The position numbers were made by a program, and so were the translations under genes. Below the pieces are notes generated by a model. It saw nothing but the letters and a program-made list of their open reading frames with translations. It ran no database searches and was not told where the DNA came from. Shown piece by piece: positions 1-6,983 of a stretch of DNA of 13,891 nt (its first letter is position 1; every line of letters begins with the position of its first letter). The stretch is from Rhizobium sp. Q54 (GTDB taxonomy: Bacteria > Pseudomonadota > Alphaproteobacteria > Rhizobiales > Beijerinckiaceae): NCBI GenBank assembly GCA_945901195.1, contig CAMDKB010000067.1, positions 1 through 13,891 of the forward strand, written 5' to 3'.

Positions 1-484
1 AACGCACGATGATGATTTGATCATCTGACAGGCCGGTGAATTCGAATTCCGGCGGCGGCGGCGCCTTGCCCTTCTCGCCCATATAGGCGAACACCACTCC
101 GCCTGCTTCATGCACCGTGTAGGCTGCAAATTTCACACGCTCTTTTAATTTGCTGTCCGCAGGCTCTGGCGGCGTTTCCAACACTTTGCCTTCGCCGTTC
201 ATCACCCAGCCGTGGTAGAGGCAGCGCAGGCCGCAATCTTCATTGTGCGCCAAGAACAACGATGCGCCGCGATGCGGGCAATATTCATCAATGAGTCCGA
301 GTGTGCCATCGGGCGAGCGATACGCGACCAGATCCTCGCCGAGCAACTTCACCCGTTTGGGCGATCCGCCGGCCACCAGATCGCTGCTGGTGCAAGCCGC
401 CAGCCAGTAATTGCGCATCATTTGCCCCATCGGAGCACTACCCTCGACGCGGCACAATATGTCGTTCTTGTCACGAGTCAGCAT
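1..484 (-). CDS. Rieske [2Fe-2S] aromatic ring-hydroxylating oxygenase, N-terminal part (runs off left edge)
   Basis: Translation from ATG 484 gives 161 residues before the sequence ends. A complete Rieske iron-sulfur signature is present: C69-P-H71-R-G, then 16 residues, then C88-L-Y-H91-G-W. The N-terminus (MLTRDKNDIL, then MRNYWLAAC) and the following arrangement resemble phthalate 4,5-dioxygenase-type oxygenase subunits, which hydroxylate aromatic acids or demethylate aryl ethers using electrons from a separate reductase. The mononuclear-iron catalytic domain would lie beyond the left edge, so substrate class cannot be judged. A GGGAG lies about ten bases upstream of the start. The gene follows the aldo/keto reductase on the same strand after 62 bases and could be co-transcribed with it. 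The family call is secure; the phthalate-type subgroup is an inference from the N-terminus. Confidence 0.88.
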   Translation of the reverse strand, partial: MLTRDKNDILCRVEGSAPMGQMMRNYWLAACTSSDLVAGGSPKRVKLLGEDLVAYRSPDGTLGLIDEYCPHRGASLFLAHNEDCGLRCLYHGWVMNGEGKVLETPPEPADSKLKERVKFAAYTVHEAGGVVFAYMGEKGKAPPPPEFEFTGLSDDQIIIVR

Positions 485-546
485 GAGGAATCTCCCAGCA
501 GTTTGGTGTTCTTATCAGTAGATGCTGCCGCTTTATGCTCCGCAGA

Positions 547-1587
547 TCAAGCCAAATCAAAATTCCGAGTGTAAACAGCCCTGATTTGCTCCATTTCCTC
601 AGTCGAAAGAGGAGGATAGCCAGCGGCCGAGACGGTTTCTTCCAATTGGGCGAGGTCCGAAAAACCGCCCGCTACGGTTGAAACAGCATCGTGAGTCAGT
701 GCAAAGCGATAGCCGGCCACCGGTAACGTGCGTGGCGGCTTGTGCAGGAAAGCGAACGCCCTGCCGCGAATGACCTCGGGGCGGAAAGCCTGGGGATTGC
801 GGGTGTACATGCCGCCTGCATTGGGATGGCGTCCATGTTCGCCTTGCGTGAGGGCCTGTGGCGTCAGGGCGCCACCCGACAGCGGCCGGATGACGACCAC
901 GCCGACGTCGCAGGCGCCAGCATGGCTGATGATGCCATCATAGTCATCGTAATCACGTCCAAAAACTATTCCGGGCGGCGGCTTCATGCCCGCAGTCGGA
1001 TTAACGATATTGTACCAGCAATTGATCGCATCGTAGTGACCGCTCGACAAAACGGGCTTTACGGCCGCCGGTTCCGAATTTTCGCAGGTGAAACCGAAGA
1101 ACCGCGCCTTGCCCGCAGCGCGAATTTTTTCGAGTCCTTCGAGCGCAGGCCCGAGCATGTCGTCGGGCGTCATGGGCTTCCAGTGTGCAGCCTCCATATC
1201 GCGCGACAGACGCGGCGGATTATGGATCATCATGATGTCGACGCTATCCATCTTTAGCCGCTTCAGACTCTCATCTGTCGAGCGGATGATCTTGCCGACA
1301 ATATCGCCAAAATCCTCCGGCATGATCTCGACTTTTGTCGAGACATAAAGAGGCCTTTTCGATTGTCCTGCAAATTGCTTGAAGGCGGCGCCGAGATTTT
1401 CCTCCGCACGGCCCTTGCCATAATCAGGCGATGTATCAAAATAATTTATGCCCAGTTCCAGCGCGCGTTCAAAGGAGCGCAGCCGTTCCACTTCCGGTGC
1501 ATTCATCATCAGTCCGGCATTGTCGCCCGTACCGAACGAGATTTCGCTGACTTCAAGATTCGTCTTGCCGAAGCGGCGGTATTTCAT
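547..1587 (-). CDS. Aldo/keto reductase family oxidoreductase
   Basis: A 346-residue protein with the aldo/keto reductase (TIM-barrel, NAD(P)H-dependent) pattern. The N-terminus KYRRFGKTNLEVSEISFGTG is typical. The catalytic tetrad can be assigned as D51 and Y56 (in FDTSPDYGKG), K85 (in VSTKVEI) and H122 (in MMIHNP). The C-terminal part has the usual run of residues around GGFSDLAQLEETV. Such enzymes reduce aldehydes and ketones or oxidise the reverse; the substrate here is not evident. A GAGGAA sequence precedes the ATG at a good distance. It lies 84 bases downstream of the CDF transporter gene and 62 bases upstream of the Rieske oxygenase, so the last two may form a small catabolic unit. 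No truncation or missing catalytic residue is seen. Confidence 0.9.
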   Translation of the reverse strand: MKYRRFGKTNLEVSEISFGTGDNAGLMMNAPEVERLRSFERALELGINYFDTSPDYGKGRAEENLGAAFKQFAGQSKRPLYVSTKVEIMPEDFGDIVGKIIRSTDESLKRLKMDSVDIMMIHNPPRLSRDMEAAHWKPMTPDDMLGPALEGLEKIRAAGKARFFGFTCENSEPAAVKPVLSSGHYDAINCWYNIVNPTAGMKPPPGIVFGRDYDDYDGIISHAGACDVGVVVIRPLSGGALTPQALTQGEHGRHPNAGGMYTRNPQAFRPEVIRGRAFAFLHKPPRTLPVAGYRFALTHDAVSTVAGGFSDLAQLEETVSAAGYPPLSTEEMEQIRAVYTRNFDLA

Positions 1588-1671
1588 GTTTCCTCACAGT
1601 TTGTTTTCTTGATTGCGTCATTGGCTATCCAGGCGATGATTGCGCGGTGGTCCGTTTTGGCTCAGGTTCTA

Positions 1672-3054
1672 TTAAAACCCCTTCGGCTCCGCATGTCCAA
1701 CCACACGGATCACTTGCGTAAATGTGGTCCTGACCTTGTGGTCCAGTTGATCCACGGCGCTGTGCACATCCAGCACGGACAGGCCGGGATCGACGTGACA
1801 ATGATAGTTCACGACCAATCCCGCAGACGATTCTCGCACCCGCACGTCATGCACGTCGCTCACAGGCCCGCTCTCGGCCGCCCGCTGCTGCAGCGCTTGC
1901 GCGATCTGGTCGGTGATACGCGCATCGGCTTCGCGTCCATCGAGCTCGCGAACTTCCAGCGGCTCGATGTGGGTTTCCACTTCCACATCCGCGCCCAGTT
2001 CAGCCTCAATGGCATCTTCGAGGCCAGAGGCGATTTCATGAGCTTCGCCGTGTGTCATCAGTGCGTCGACTTCCAGATCGAGACTGACAGCGATGCGTCC
2101 GCCAACCTGTTGAACAGTGACATGATGAACGGCAAGGCGGCGGCGGGCTGCCGTCAAAAGCACGCGCTCCAGCGCGCTTTCGTCGTTCAGCGCGCGCGGC
2201 GTTGCGCGCACTGTGACAGAGGCGTGCGAAAATTTGTCCGTAATTGCCCGCGCGACGGCTTCGCGGATCACGATGATGCGTTCAGCGGGCAAGGTGCGTC
2301 CAACCGCGATGGAGACTTCGCCAAAGACGTCTGTACCGGCGGGGCGCAGCCGCAGATCCTCTATGCCGATCACGCCAGGCGTTGCTTCGACGATCTTGCG
2401 AATTTCCGCAGTCAGTTCCTTGGGCGCGGCATCAACCAGCGTGTCGATGGTGCGGCGTCCCAGCCTGTAGCCCGCAATTGCAATGAATACGGCGACACCG
2501 ACAGCGGCGAGCGTATCGCCCTCCTTGAAACCATATTGTGTGGCGACAAGTCCTGCGAGTACGCAGGCCGAACCGACCAGATCGCTGGAGAAATGCAGGG
2601 CATCCGCAGCCAGCGCATCGCTGCGAGTCTCGCGCGCGATTTTTGTCAGCGAACGCCAGCGCACGGCGTCGACTACAATCGATACGATGAGAACGCTGAA
2701 AGTCAGCCAATTGGCTTCAACGATATGGCCGTCGTTTCCCGCCAGACGCCGCCCGGCTTCGAACAGCACAAAAACGGCCAACAGGATCAGCAGGCCCGTT
2801 TCGATCAAGGCGGCCACCGCTTCGATCTTGCCATGGCCATAGTGGTGTTCGTCATCGGCTGGCTTGTCGGCGGCCTTGATCGCAAACCAGGTGAGAATCG
2901 TGGCGCCAGTATCGAGCAGGCCGTGTCCTGCTTCTGAAAGCAGCGCAAGCGATCCCGATAGCAAACCGGCCACCAGTTTGCCCAGCGTGAGGATCGCGCT
3001 TGCCGCGATTGAGGCTAGCGCGGCCCGCTCCTTGATGTTCGAAACATCGTTCAT
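1672..3054 (-). CDS. Cation diffusion facilitator (CDF) metal efflux transporter with extended C-terminal region
   Basis: A 460-residue inner-membrane metal/proton antiporter of the CDF family. Residues 1-200 contain about six hydrophobic segments. The transport site can be seen as H44 and D48 in helix 2 (SEAGHGLLD) and H154 and D158 in helix 5 (DALHFSSD), the H/D-H/D arrangement often linked to zinc. The loop motif HHYGHGK (70-76) matches the cytoplasmic HPFGHGK-type motif of the family. Typical bacterial CDF proteins are about 300 residues. Here the usual cytoplasmic domain (about 211-290) is followed by about 170 extra residues, themselves rich in His, Asp and Glu, which look like further regulatory metal-binding ferredoxin-like folds. 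The gene is divergent from gloA, with 93 bases between them. Zinc is likely but iron, cobalt or manganese cannot be excluded. Confidence 0.9.
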   Translation of the reverse strand: MNDVSNIKERAALASIAASAILTLGKLVAGLLSGSLALLSEAGHGLLDTGATILTWFAIKAADKPADDEHHYGHGKIEAVAALIETGLLILLAVFVLFEAGRRLAGNDGHIVEANWLTFSVLIVSIVVDAVRWRSLTKIARETRSDALAADALHFSSDLVGSACVLAGLVATQYGFKEGDTLAAVGVAVFIAIAGYRLGRRTIDTLVDAAPKELTAEIRKIVEATPGVIGIEDLRLRPAGTDVFGEVSIAVGRTLPAERIIVIREAVARAITDKFSHASVTVRATPRALNDESALERVLLTAARRRLAVHHVTVQQVGGRIAVSLDLEVDALMTHGEAHEIASGLEDAIEAELGADVEVETHIEPLEVRELDGREADARITDQIAQALQQRAAESGPVSDVHDVRVRESSAGLVVNYHCHVDPGLSVLDVHSAVDQLDHKVRTTFTQVIRVVGHAEPKGF

Positions 3055-3147
3055 GGGTCAGATATATCCTGCGTCAACGATTCTTGCTTGCCTTTTCCCT
3101 CGCAAATCGCAAAGTCGGGGAGAACCATCGCAAATAAGGAAAGCCCT

Positions 3148-3588
3148 ATGCGTTATCTCCACACAATGGTCCGCGTGACGGATCTCAATAATTCCCTGGA
3201 TTTCTATTGCAAGAAATTCGGCCTCGTCGAAGTGCGCCGCGTCGAATCCGAACAGGGCCGCTTCTCGCTTGTCTTCCTCTCCGCGCCCGAAGATGTCGAG
3301 TCCGCCAAAGAGAATAAGGCTCCGCTTGTCGAATTGACCTACAATTGGGATCCGGAGAACTATACAGGCGGCCGCAATTTCGGGCACCTCGCTTATGAGG
3401 TTGACGATATCTACGCCCTGTGCGACCGGCTGATGAAGGCCGGTGTCACCATCAACCGGCCGCCCCGCGATGGAAAAATGGCCTTCGTGCGCTCACCTGA
3501 TAATGTCTCAATCGAGATTCTGCAGAAAGGCGACGCCCTGCCAACAGCCGAGCCCTGGAAATCCATGCAAAACACCGGAGCGTGGTGA
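3148..3588 (+). CDS. gloA: Lactoylglutathione lyase (glyoxalase I, VOC superfamily)
   Basis: A 146-residue protein converting the methylglyoxal-glutathione hemithioacetal to S-lactoylglutathione in the cytoplasm. The four metal ligands line up with the Escherichia coli enzyme: H5 (RYLHTMVRV), E62 (VELTYNW), H80 (NFGHLAYEV) and E123 (SIEILQK). The two beta-alpha-beta-beta-beta modules are complete. The reading frame is open from 3088, but the start at 3148 is preferred: AAGGA lies seven bases upstream and MRYLHTMVRV matches the family N-terminus exactly, with H5 in its expected place. The C-terminal tail ending in WKSMQNTGAW is a little longer than the E. coli form and matches what is common in alphaproteobacteria. 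It may share a transcript with the downstream membrane protein, 128 bases away. Confidence 0.92.
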   Translation: MRYLHTMVRVTDLNNSLDFYCKKFGLVEVRRVESEQGRFSLVFLSAPEDVESAKENKAPLVELTYNWDPENYTGGRNFGHLAYEVDDIYALCDRLMKAGVTINRPPRDGKMAFVRSPDNVSIEILQKGDALPTAEPWKSMQNTGAW

Positions 3589-3716
3589 GCCGCAAACTGC
3601 CGGCACTTCACAAAATTGAGACTTGACCATAACCGCCCCCGGTCGTCCGATACGACGGTGGCTGGTCACAGGGCGCTGCGAACTCGTTCAATTCGCCCAA
3701 AACGGGGAGGAAAACC

Positions 3717-4169
3717 ATGGCTTCATCATCAGTGCTAAATTCGAAAACAGTGATTTTGGGGTTCATCGCGGGCGCACTGTCTGTGCTCATCTTTCATCAA
3801 TTGACGATATTAGCGTTGAACAACTTCAGTTTTGCTGGCGTTTATCGCATGGCGCCGGGTGTTCCACCTTTCGGCGTGCCGCCAATTCTAAACCAAATGT
3901 TCTGGGGAGGCATGTGGGGTATCGTCTTCGCTGCGATTTCACCAATGCTGCCACGCGGGTTCATGTATCTCGTCTGTGGCCTGCTGTTCGGCGTAATCAT
4001 TCTTGGGTTGGCCGGCTGGTATCTGGTTCCCTTCATCAAGTCTCTCTTTGGGCAGACAGGCCTGCGTTACGGGCCAAATCCGGTGGGCTGGTGGCGTGGT
4101 CCCGTCATCAACTGCATGTGGGGGCTCGGTACGGCAATCCTGCTGCAATACCTCCCCAGGGGACGCTAA
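3717..4169 (+). CDS. Small four-helix membrane protein of unknown function
   Basis: A 150-residue hydrophobic protein with four likely membrane segments at about 11-33, 60-77, 82-106 and 129-146. A strong ribosome-binding site (GGGGAGGA) sits a few bases before the ATG. There is no signal peptide cleavage site and no motif that assigns a function. Notable residues are a Gly/Pro-rich loop between helices 1 and 2 (PGVPPFGVPP) and a Trp-rich stretch before helix 4 (VGWWRGP). Many glycines lie within the helices (FWGGMWG), suggesting close helix packing. A perfect intrinsic terminator follows 34 bases after the stop. The protein is probably real and conserved in the group, but its role is not known. 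Confidence 0.75.
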   Translation: MASSSVLNSKTVILGFIAGALSVLIFHQLTILALNNFSFAGVYRMAPGVPPFGVPPILNQMFWGGMWGIVFAAISPMLPRGFMYLVCGLLFGVIILGLAGWYLVPFIKSLFGQTGLRYGPNPVGWWRGPVINCMWGLGTAILLQYLPRGR

Positions 4170-4171
4170 TT

Positions 4172-5218
4172 CTATCGGCGTCGCGCGCTTTCTGGCTCCA
4201 TTCCGGCCCCGCCTTCTGCGGGGCCGTTTTCGTCTAAGGGCGGGAAACTGTCCTGACGATCATGGCCATCATCCTCCCCGCTGCTCTGGCCGGGCAGTGC
4301 ATGATTGCGAAATTCAAGCTGATCGGGGCGGCCCGAATGACCGGTACAATCAAAGGCCACTTTCGCTGAGCGGATCATCGTCATCGAACAGTTCGAATAC
4401 AGGATGGTTTCGCCAGTGATCGGCCCTGCAACGATTTCGCCGCGCGGATCAATAACCGCGCTATTGCCGGTGAAAGGCTCGCGCAAAAAGTCGCGATAGT
4501 GCGGCGGCAGATTTTCTGGCGCGAGGATGCCGGAGGCGCACAAGACATAAGCGCCCGTCTGTGCCGCAAAGGCGCGCGAAAGCAGGTGCTGGCGCGAGAA
4601 GAGCGCCGCAGGCGAAGCTGGTGCGGGCGTTTCGCCGCCCGGCCAGGACGCCACATGAAACTGCGTACCCTGTTCCGCCAGCGCATAGACTGGCAGCACC
4701 ATCTGATGCTCCCAGCTGTTGAGGCCGCTGAGGCCGCCGTAACCCCGCTCGAACACCTGCAGGCCAGAGGCATCTCCATCGGCGATGACGGCGCGCTCAT
4801 TAATTGCGGGCCGCAGTTTGCGATGCCGCCCGAGCAACGCGCCTTCCGCACTGATGATTAGCTGTGTCGAATAGATTGAGCCGCGGGTGACGCTGTCGCG
4901 CTCGGCAACGCCCATGACGATATCAACCTCAAATTCACTGGCGATCTGGCACAGCGCCTGCGTTTCCGGTCCAGGCACTTCAATAGCGCGGTCAAGATAA
5001 TCGGCGGCAAAATCCCACCAGCCCGGTGTATCCATGCCGCACAGCGCATGCACTGGATAGCCGGGCAGCCAGCATTCGCCAAAAGCGACCAGTGATGCGC
5101 CCTTGGAAGCTGCCTGGCCAATCAGCCGCCGCGCTTTTTCGAGGCATCTATCCGGATCGAGATAGACAGGCGCTGCCTGAATGATGGCGATGCGCAAGGC
5201 TTGTGCAGATATGTTCAC
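4172..5218 (-). CDS. Nitrilase-family (carbon-nitrogen hydrolase) protein with Ser in place of the catalytic Cys; possibly decaying
   Basis: A 348-residue nitrilase superfamily protein. E48 (AFGECWLPGYP) and K134 (RHRKLRP) of the Glu-Lys-Cys triad are present, as are E141 and the HVASWPG segment. At the nucleophile position, where nitrilases have CWE, this protein has S168-W-E, encoded by AGC, one base from TGC. That should abolish or strongly alter nitrile or amide hydrolysis. The family-like region ends around CTGHSGRPD (291-298). The last 45 or so residues are unlike it, and the frame reads straight through the opposing gene's terminator before reaching a TAG at 4172. In the +1 frame a TAG lies at 4234-4236, just before the hairpin, so a 3' frameshift is plausible. 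The start at 5218 lies 42 bases after the radical SAM gene, implying one operon. It may be a pseudoenzyme, a serine variant or a pseudogene. Confidence 0.8.
   Translation of the reverse strand: MNISAQALRIAIIQAAPVYLDPDRCLEKARRLIGQAASKGASLVAFGECWLPGYPVHALCGMDTPGWWDFAADYLDRAIEVPGPETQALCQIASEFEVDIVMGVAERDSVTRGSIYSTQLIISAEGALLGRHRKLRPAINERAVIADGDASGLQVFERGYGGLSGLNSWEHQMVLPVYALAEQGTQFHVASWPGGETPAPASPAALFSRQHLLSRAFAAQTGAYVLCASGILAPENLPPHYRDFLREPFTGNSAVIDPRGEIVAGPITGETILYSNCSMTMIRSAKVAFDCTGHSGRPDQLEFRNHALPGQSSGEDDGHDRQDSFPPLDENGPAEGGAGMEPESARRR
4204..4231 (+). terminator. Intrinsic terminator of the gloA/membrane-protein unit
   Basis: A perfect 9-bp GC stem, CGGCCCCGC (4204-4212) with GCGGGGCCG (4218-4226), a 5-base loop CTTCT, then TTTTC. 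It stops plus-strand transcription. On the minus strand the same hairpin has no following U-tract, so it is not bidirectional. It lies inside the 3' end of the opposing nitrilase reading frame. Confidence 0.9.
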
Positions 5219-5260
5219 GAATTCTCTCCAGAAGCCAGGGCAAAGTGTGGGACGGTGAAC

Positions 5261-6466
5261 TCAGGTTTGTTGCGATTTTGCTTCAGTGAGGGGCTCCTGA
5301 AAGTCGAGCACCAATGTCGGCGAAATACGTGTCCAGATATGGCCGAAAATATTCTTCCAGCTTTCGCAATAGACACTGGGATTGTCGTAGCCGTTATCGG
5401 GCGACCATCGTTGCGCCAGTTGCCCGCCGCCGCACGCATCCATATATTCGCAATTGCGGCACGTTTCACAGAGCGTCAGGCTCGCAGTATAGGCGCCAAG
5501 CCAGCGCGGATCCTTGCGTGCATCCTGCAAGGTATCTTTCAATACGCTGGTCTCGGTTTTCGTGCTGCCATCGCCGGTGATCCTCAAGACATCGAGTGGT
5601 TCCAGCGTTCCATCGGTCATCATGGTGACGGTCTCGACCGCACCGTACCCGATTGTGTCGGATGCAGCCATGCCGCCCATGATTCCACCGATCATGGCGT
5701 CGATCGTGCTGATGCGAACCCCTTCGGCGGCATAATTATCGTACCATAGATCGAACAGCTTGATGAAATAGGCGTCGATCGCTGGCGGATTATCGGCATG
5801 TGTGGCATCTGGCGGAAGAATATCGAATTCCTTGATGCCTAGTTCTTTTACAATGTAATCGACGAGCTTTTCTGGATCAGTGTCGGGATTACAGACCGCA
5901 ATGATGCCAGGTTCCAGCCCGGCCTTGCGCAGGTTTGCTATGCCTTTGACCGTATCGGCATGCGTTCCCTTGCCCTTGAAGTCGATGCGGTGTTTGTCGT
6001 GAATTTCAGCCGGACCGTCGATGCTGACGCTCGGATTCACCTCATACTTGGCGAGGATTTCGGCGTATTCATCATCGATCAGGAGAGCGTTGGTGCTGAC
6101 CCCGCGCACGATCGTGGCGCCGGTGCGCTCTTCGATGCCGTTGAATTTTTGAAGCAGCTTGACGAACCTGTGCTTGGGATACAGCAAGGGTTCGCCACCG
6201 TGAAACACGATGATGAATTCATCTAGATCGTTCTCGCGGATATGATCTTCCAGCTTCTGGCAGAAAGCATCCTCCGCCTCAATCGTGAGAACGGCTGGCT
6301 TATTGTAGACCTCCGCGTCGCGGAACCAATAGCAATAGGTGCAGGCGATATTGCAGCGCGAGGCGAGTTTCAACAAGATGAAATTGAATACAGGATTGCC
6401 ACTGGCGTCCTGGGGTCCGTCCTGAACCTTGATCGGCATATGTTGCGACAGTTCAAGATTCGGCAT
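5261..6466 (-). CDS. Radical SAM/SPASM peptide maturase, cyclophane-forming (GrrM/FxsB-like) type
   Basis: A 401-residue radical SAM enzyme. The [4Fe-4S] cluster that cleaves S-adenosylmethionine is bound by C38, C42 and C45 (SRCNIACTYCYWF). HGGEP at 89-93 and VSIDGP at 147-152 are further family motifs. A C-terminal SPASM-type region carries C333, C336, C339 and C345 (CETCRNCEYMDACGGG), plus C367 in NPSVYC. The CGGG...NPSVYC signature is characteristic of maturases that join an aromatic side chain to the beta carbon of the residue two positions on, making three-residue cyclophanes in RiPP peptides. GGTGAG lies about nine bases before the ATG; a second Met at residue 10 is an alternative start. 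The Tyr/Arg-rich peptide gene immediately upstream is the likely substrate. Exact crosslink chemistry is inferred, not seen. Confidence 0.88.
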   Translation of the reverse strand: MPNLELSQHMPIKVQDGPQDASGNPVFNFILLKLASRCNIACTYCYWFRDAEVYNKPAVLTIEAEDAFCQKLEDHIRENDLDEFIIVFHGGEPLLYPKHRFVKLLQKFNGIEERTGATIVRGVSTNALLIDDEYAEILAKYEVNPSVSIDGPAEIHDKHRIDFKGKGTHADTVKGIANLRKAGLEPGIIAVCNPDTDPEKLVDYIVKELGIKEFDILPPDATHADNPPAIDAYFIKLFDLWYDNYAAEGVRISTIDAMIGGIMGGMAASDTIGYGAVETVTMMTDGTLEPLDVLRITGDGSTKTETSVLKDTLQDARKDPRWLGAYTASLTLCETCRNCEYMDACGGGQLAQRWSPDNGYDNPSVYCESWKNIFGHIWTRISPTLVLDFQEPLTEAKSQQT

Positions 6467-6508
6467 TTCAAACTCACCCGTTATTCCATCGCGTCAACAG
6501 ACTGAATC

Positions 6509-6540
6509 AAAAAGGCCCGCCCGCACATTGCAGACGGGCC
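6509..6540 (-). terminator. Terminator-like attenuator between RiPP precursor and maturase
   Basis: On the minus strand, GGCCCGTCTGCA (6540-6529) pairs with TGCGGGCGGGCC (6525-6514) over 12 positions, ten Watson-Crick and two G-U, with a 3-base loop, followed directly by TTTTT (6513-6509). This is a full intrinsic terminator in form. It lies between two genes that must both be expressed, so it probably lets partial read-through lower maturase and nitrilase levels relative to the precursor. Confidence 0.8.
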
Positions 6541-6559
6541 ATTCTGGCCGAAATCACGC

Positions 6560-6588
6560 GGGGCCTGAAATACTGACGCCCAGACCCC
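6560..6588 (-). other. Second stem-loop just after the precursor stop codon
   Basis: On the minus strand GGGGTCTG (6588-6581) can pair with CAGGCCCC (6567-6560), with one G-U, around a 13-base loop. No U-tract follows. It begins 11 bases after the precursor stop and could protect the 3' end of a short precursor transcript. It may equally be chance in GC-rich sequence. Confidence 0.35.
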
Positions 6589-6598
6589 ACGCCATTTC

Positions 6599-6979
6599 TC
6601 AATAGAAATAACGGCGGCGATAGATAGGCCGACGGTAGTAGAACCGGCGATAAGGGCGATAATAATACCGCGGACGATAGAAGCGCCGGCGATAGTAGTA
6701 TTGTGCTTCCTGCTGGTTTTGCTCGCCCTCGACTTCAGCAGCCGCCTGCGGCTCGTCTTCGACGACCTTGCCGAGAGCGGCATTTGTCGTCTTCAGACCG
6801 ACAGCGCCTTCACTCGTGTGCGCCTGCGCAGCGCCGGTGCCGACAACGGTGACAGCCCCGAAGCCAAGGCCAACTCCCTTTAGTCGGTCAAGAAATTTAC
6901 GGCGTGACATACCTGTAGTGTTCAGCTCTGACTGGATTTCACTCAGCTCCTGCTGAATTTTCGCTTGCTCATCGTTCAT
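6599..6979 (-). CDS. Tat-exported Tyr/Arg-rich RiPP precursor peptide
   Basis: A 126-residue protein in four parts. Residues 1-22 are polar and helix-prone, rich in Gln and Glu. Residues 24-53 form a twin-arginine signal: SRRKFL with R26-R27, then a hydrophobic stretch and an AQA signal peptidase site after A53. Residues 54-93 are acidic and Ala/Gln/Glu-rich. Residues 94-126 consist of 13 Tyr, 13 Arg, 3 Phe, 3 Pro and 1 Ile. Four YRR triplets start at Y96, Y110, Y115 and Y120. Tandem aromatic-x-x units are what three-residue cyclophane maturases modify, and such a maturase is the next gene. The start is supported by a perfect AGGAGGT. The product would be folded and modified in the cytoplasm, then exported by Tat. 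It resembles GrrA-type substrates in layout but lacks their Gly-rich repeats. Function is unknown. Confidence 0.82.
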   Translation of the reverse strand: MNDEQAKIQQELSEIQSELNTTGMSRRKFLDRLKGVGLGFGAVTVVGTGAAQAHTSEGAVGLKTTNAALGKVVEDEPQAAAEVEGEQNQQEAQYYYRRRFYRPRYYYRPYRRFYYRRPIYRRRYFY

Positions 6980-6983
6980 AATT

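Noticed and set aside
1363..2937. 524-codon plus-strand open frame
   Set aside because: It lies wholly antisense to the CDF transporter and the aldo/keto reductase start. Its translation is Arg/His/Cys-rich with no family features, and it has no ribosome-binding site. It is a GC-frame shadow.
5201..5749. 182-codon plus-strand open frame
   Set aside because: It is antisense to the radical SAM gene, whose cysteine motifs are unambiguous. The translation shows no domain.
6601..6700. Repeated CGGCGATA-like units resembling a repeat array
   Set aside because: They arise from repeated Tyr-Arg codons in the precursor core. Spacing is irregular and there are no spacers, so it is not CRISPR or a tandem DNA repeat.
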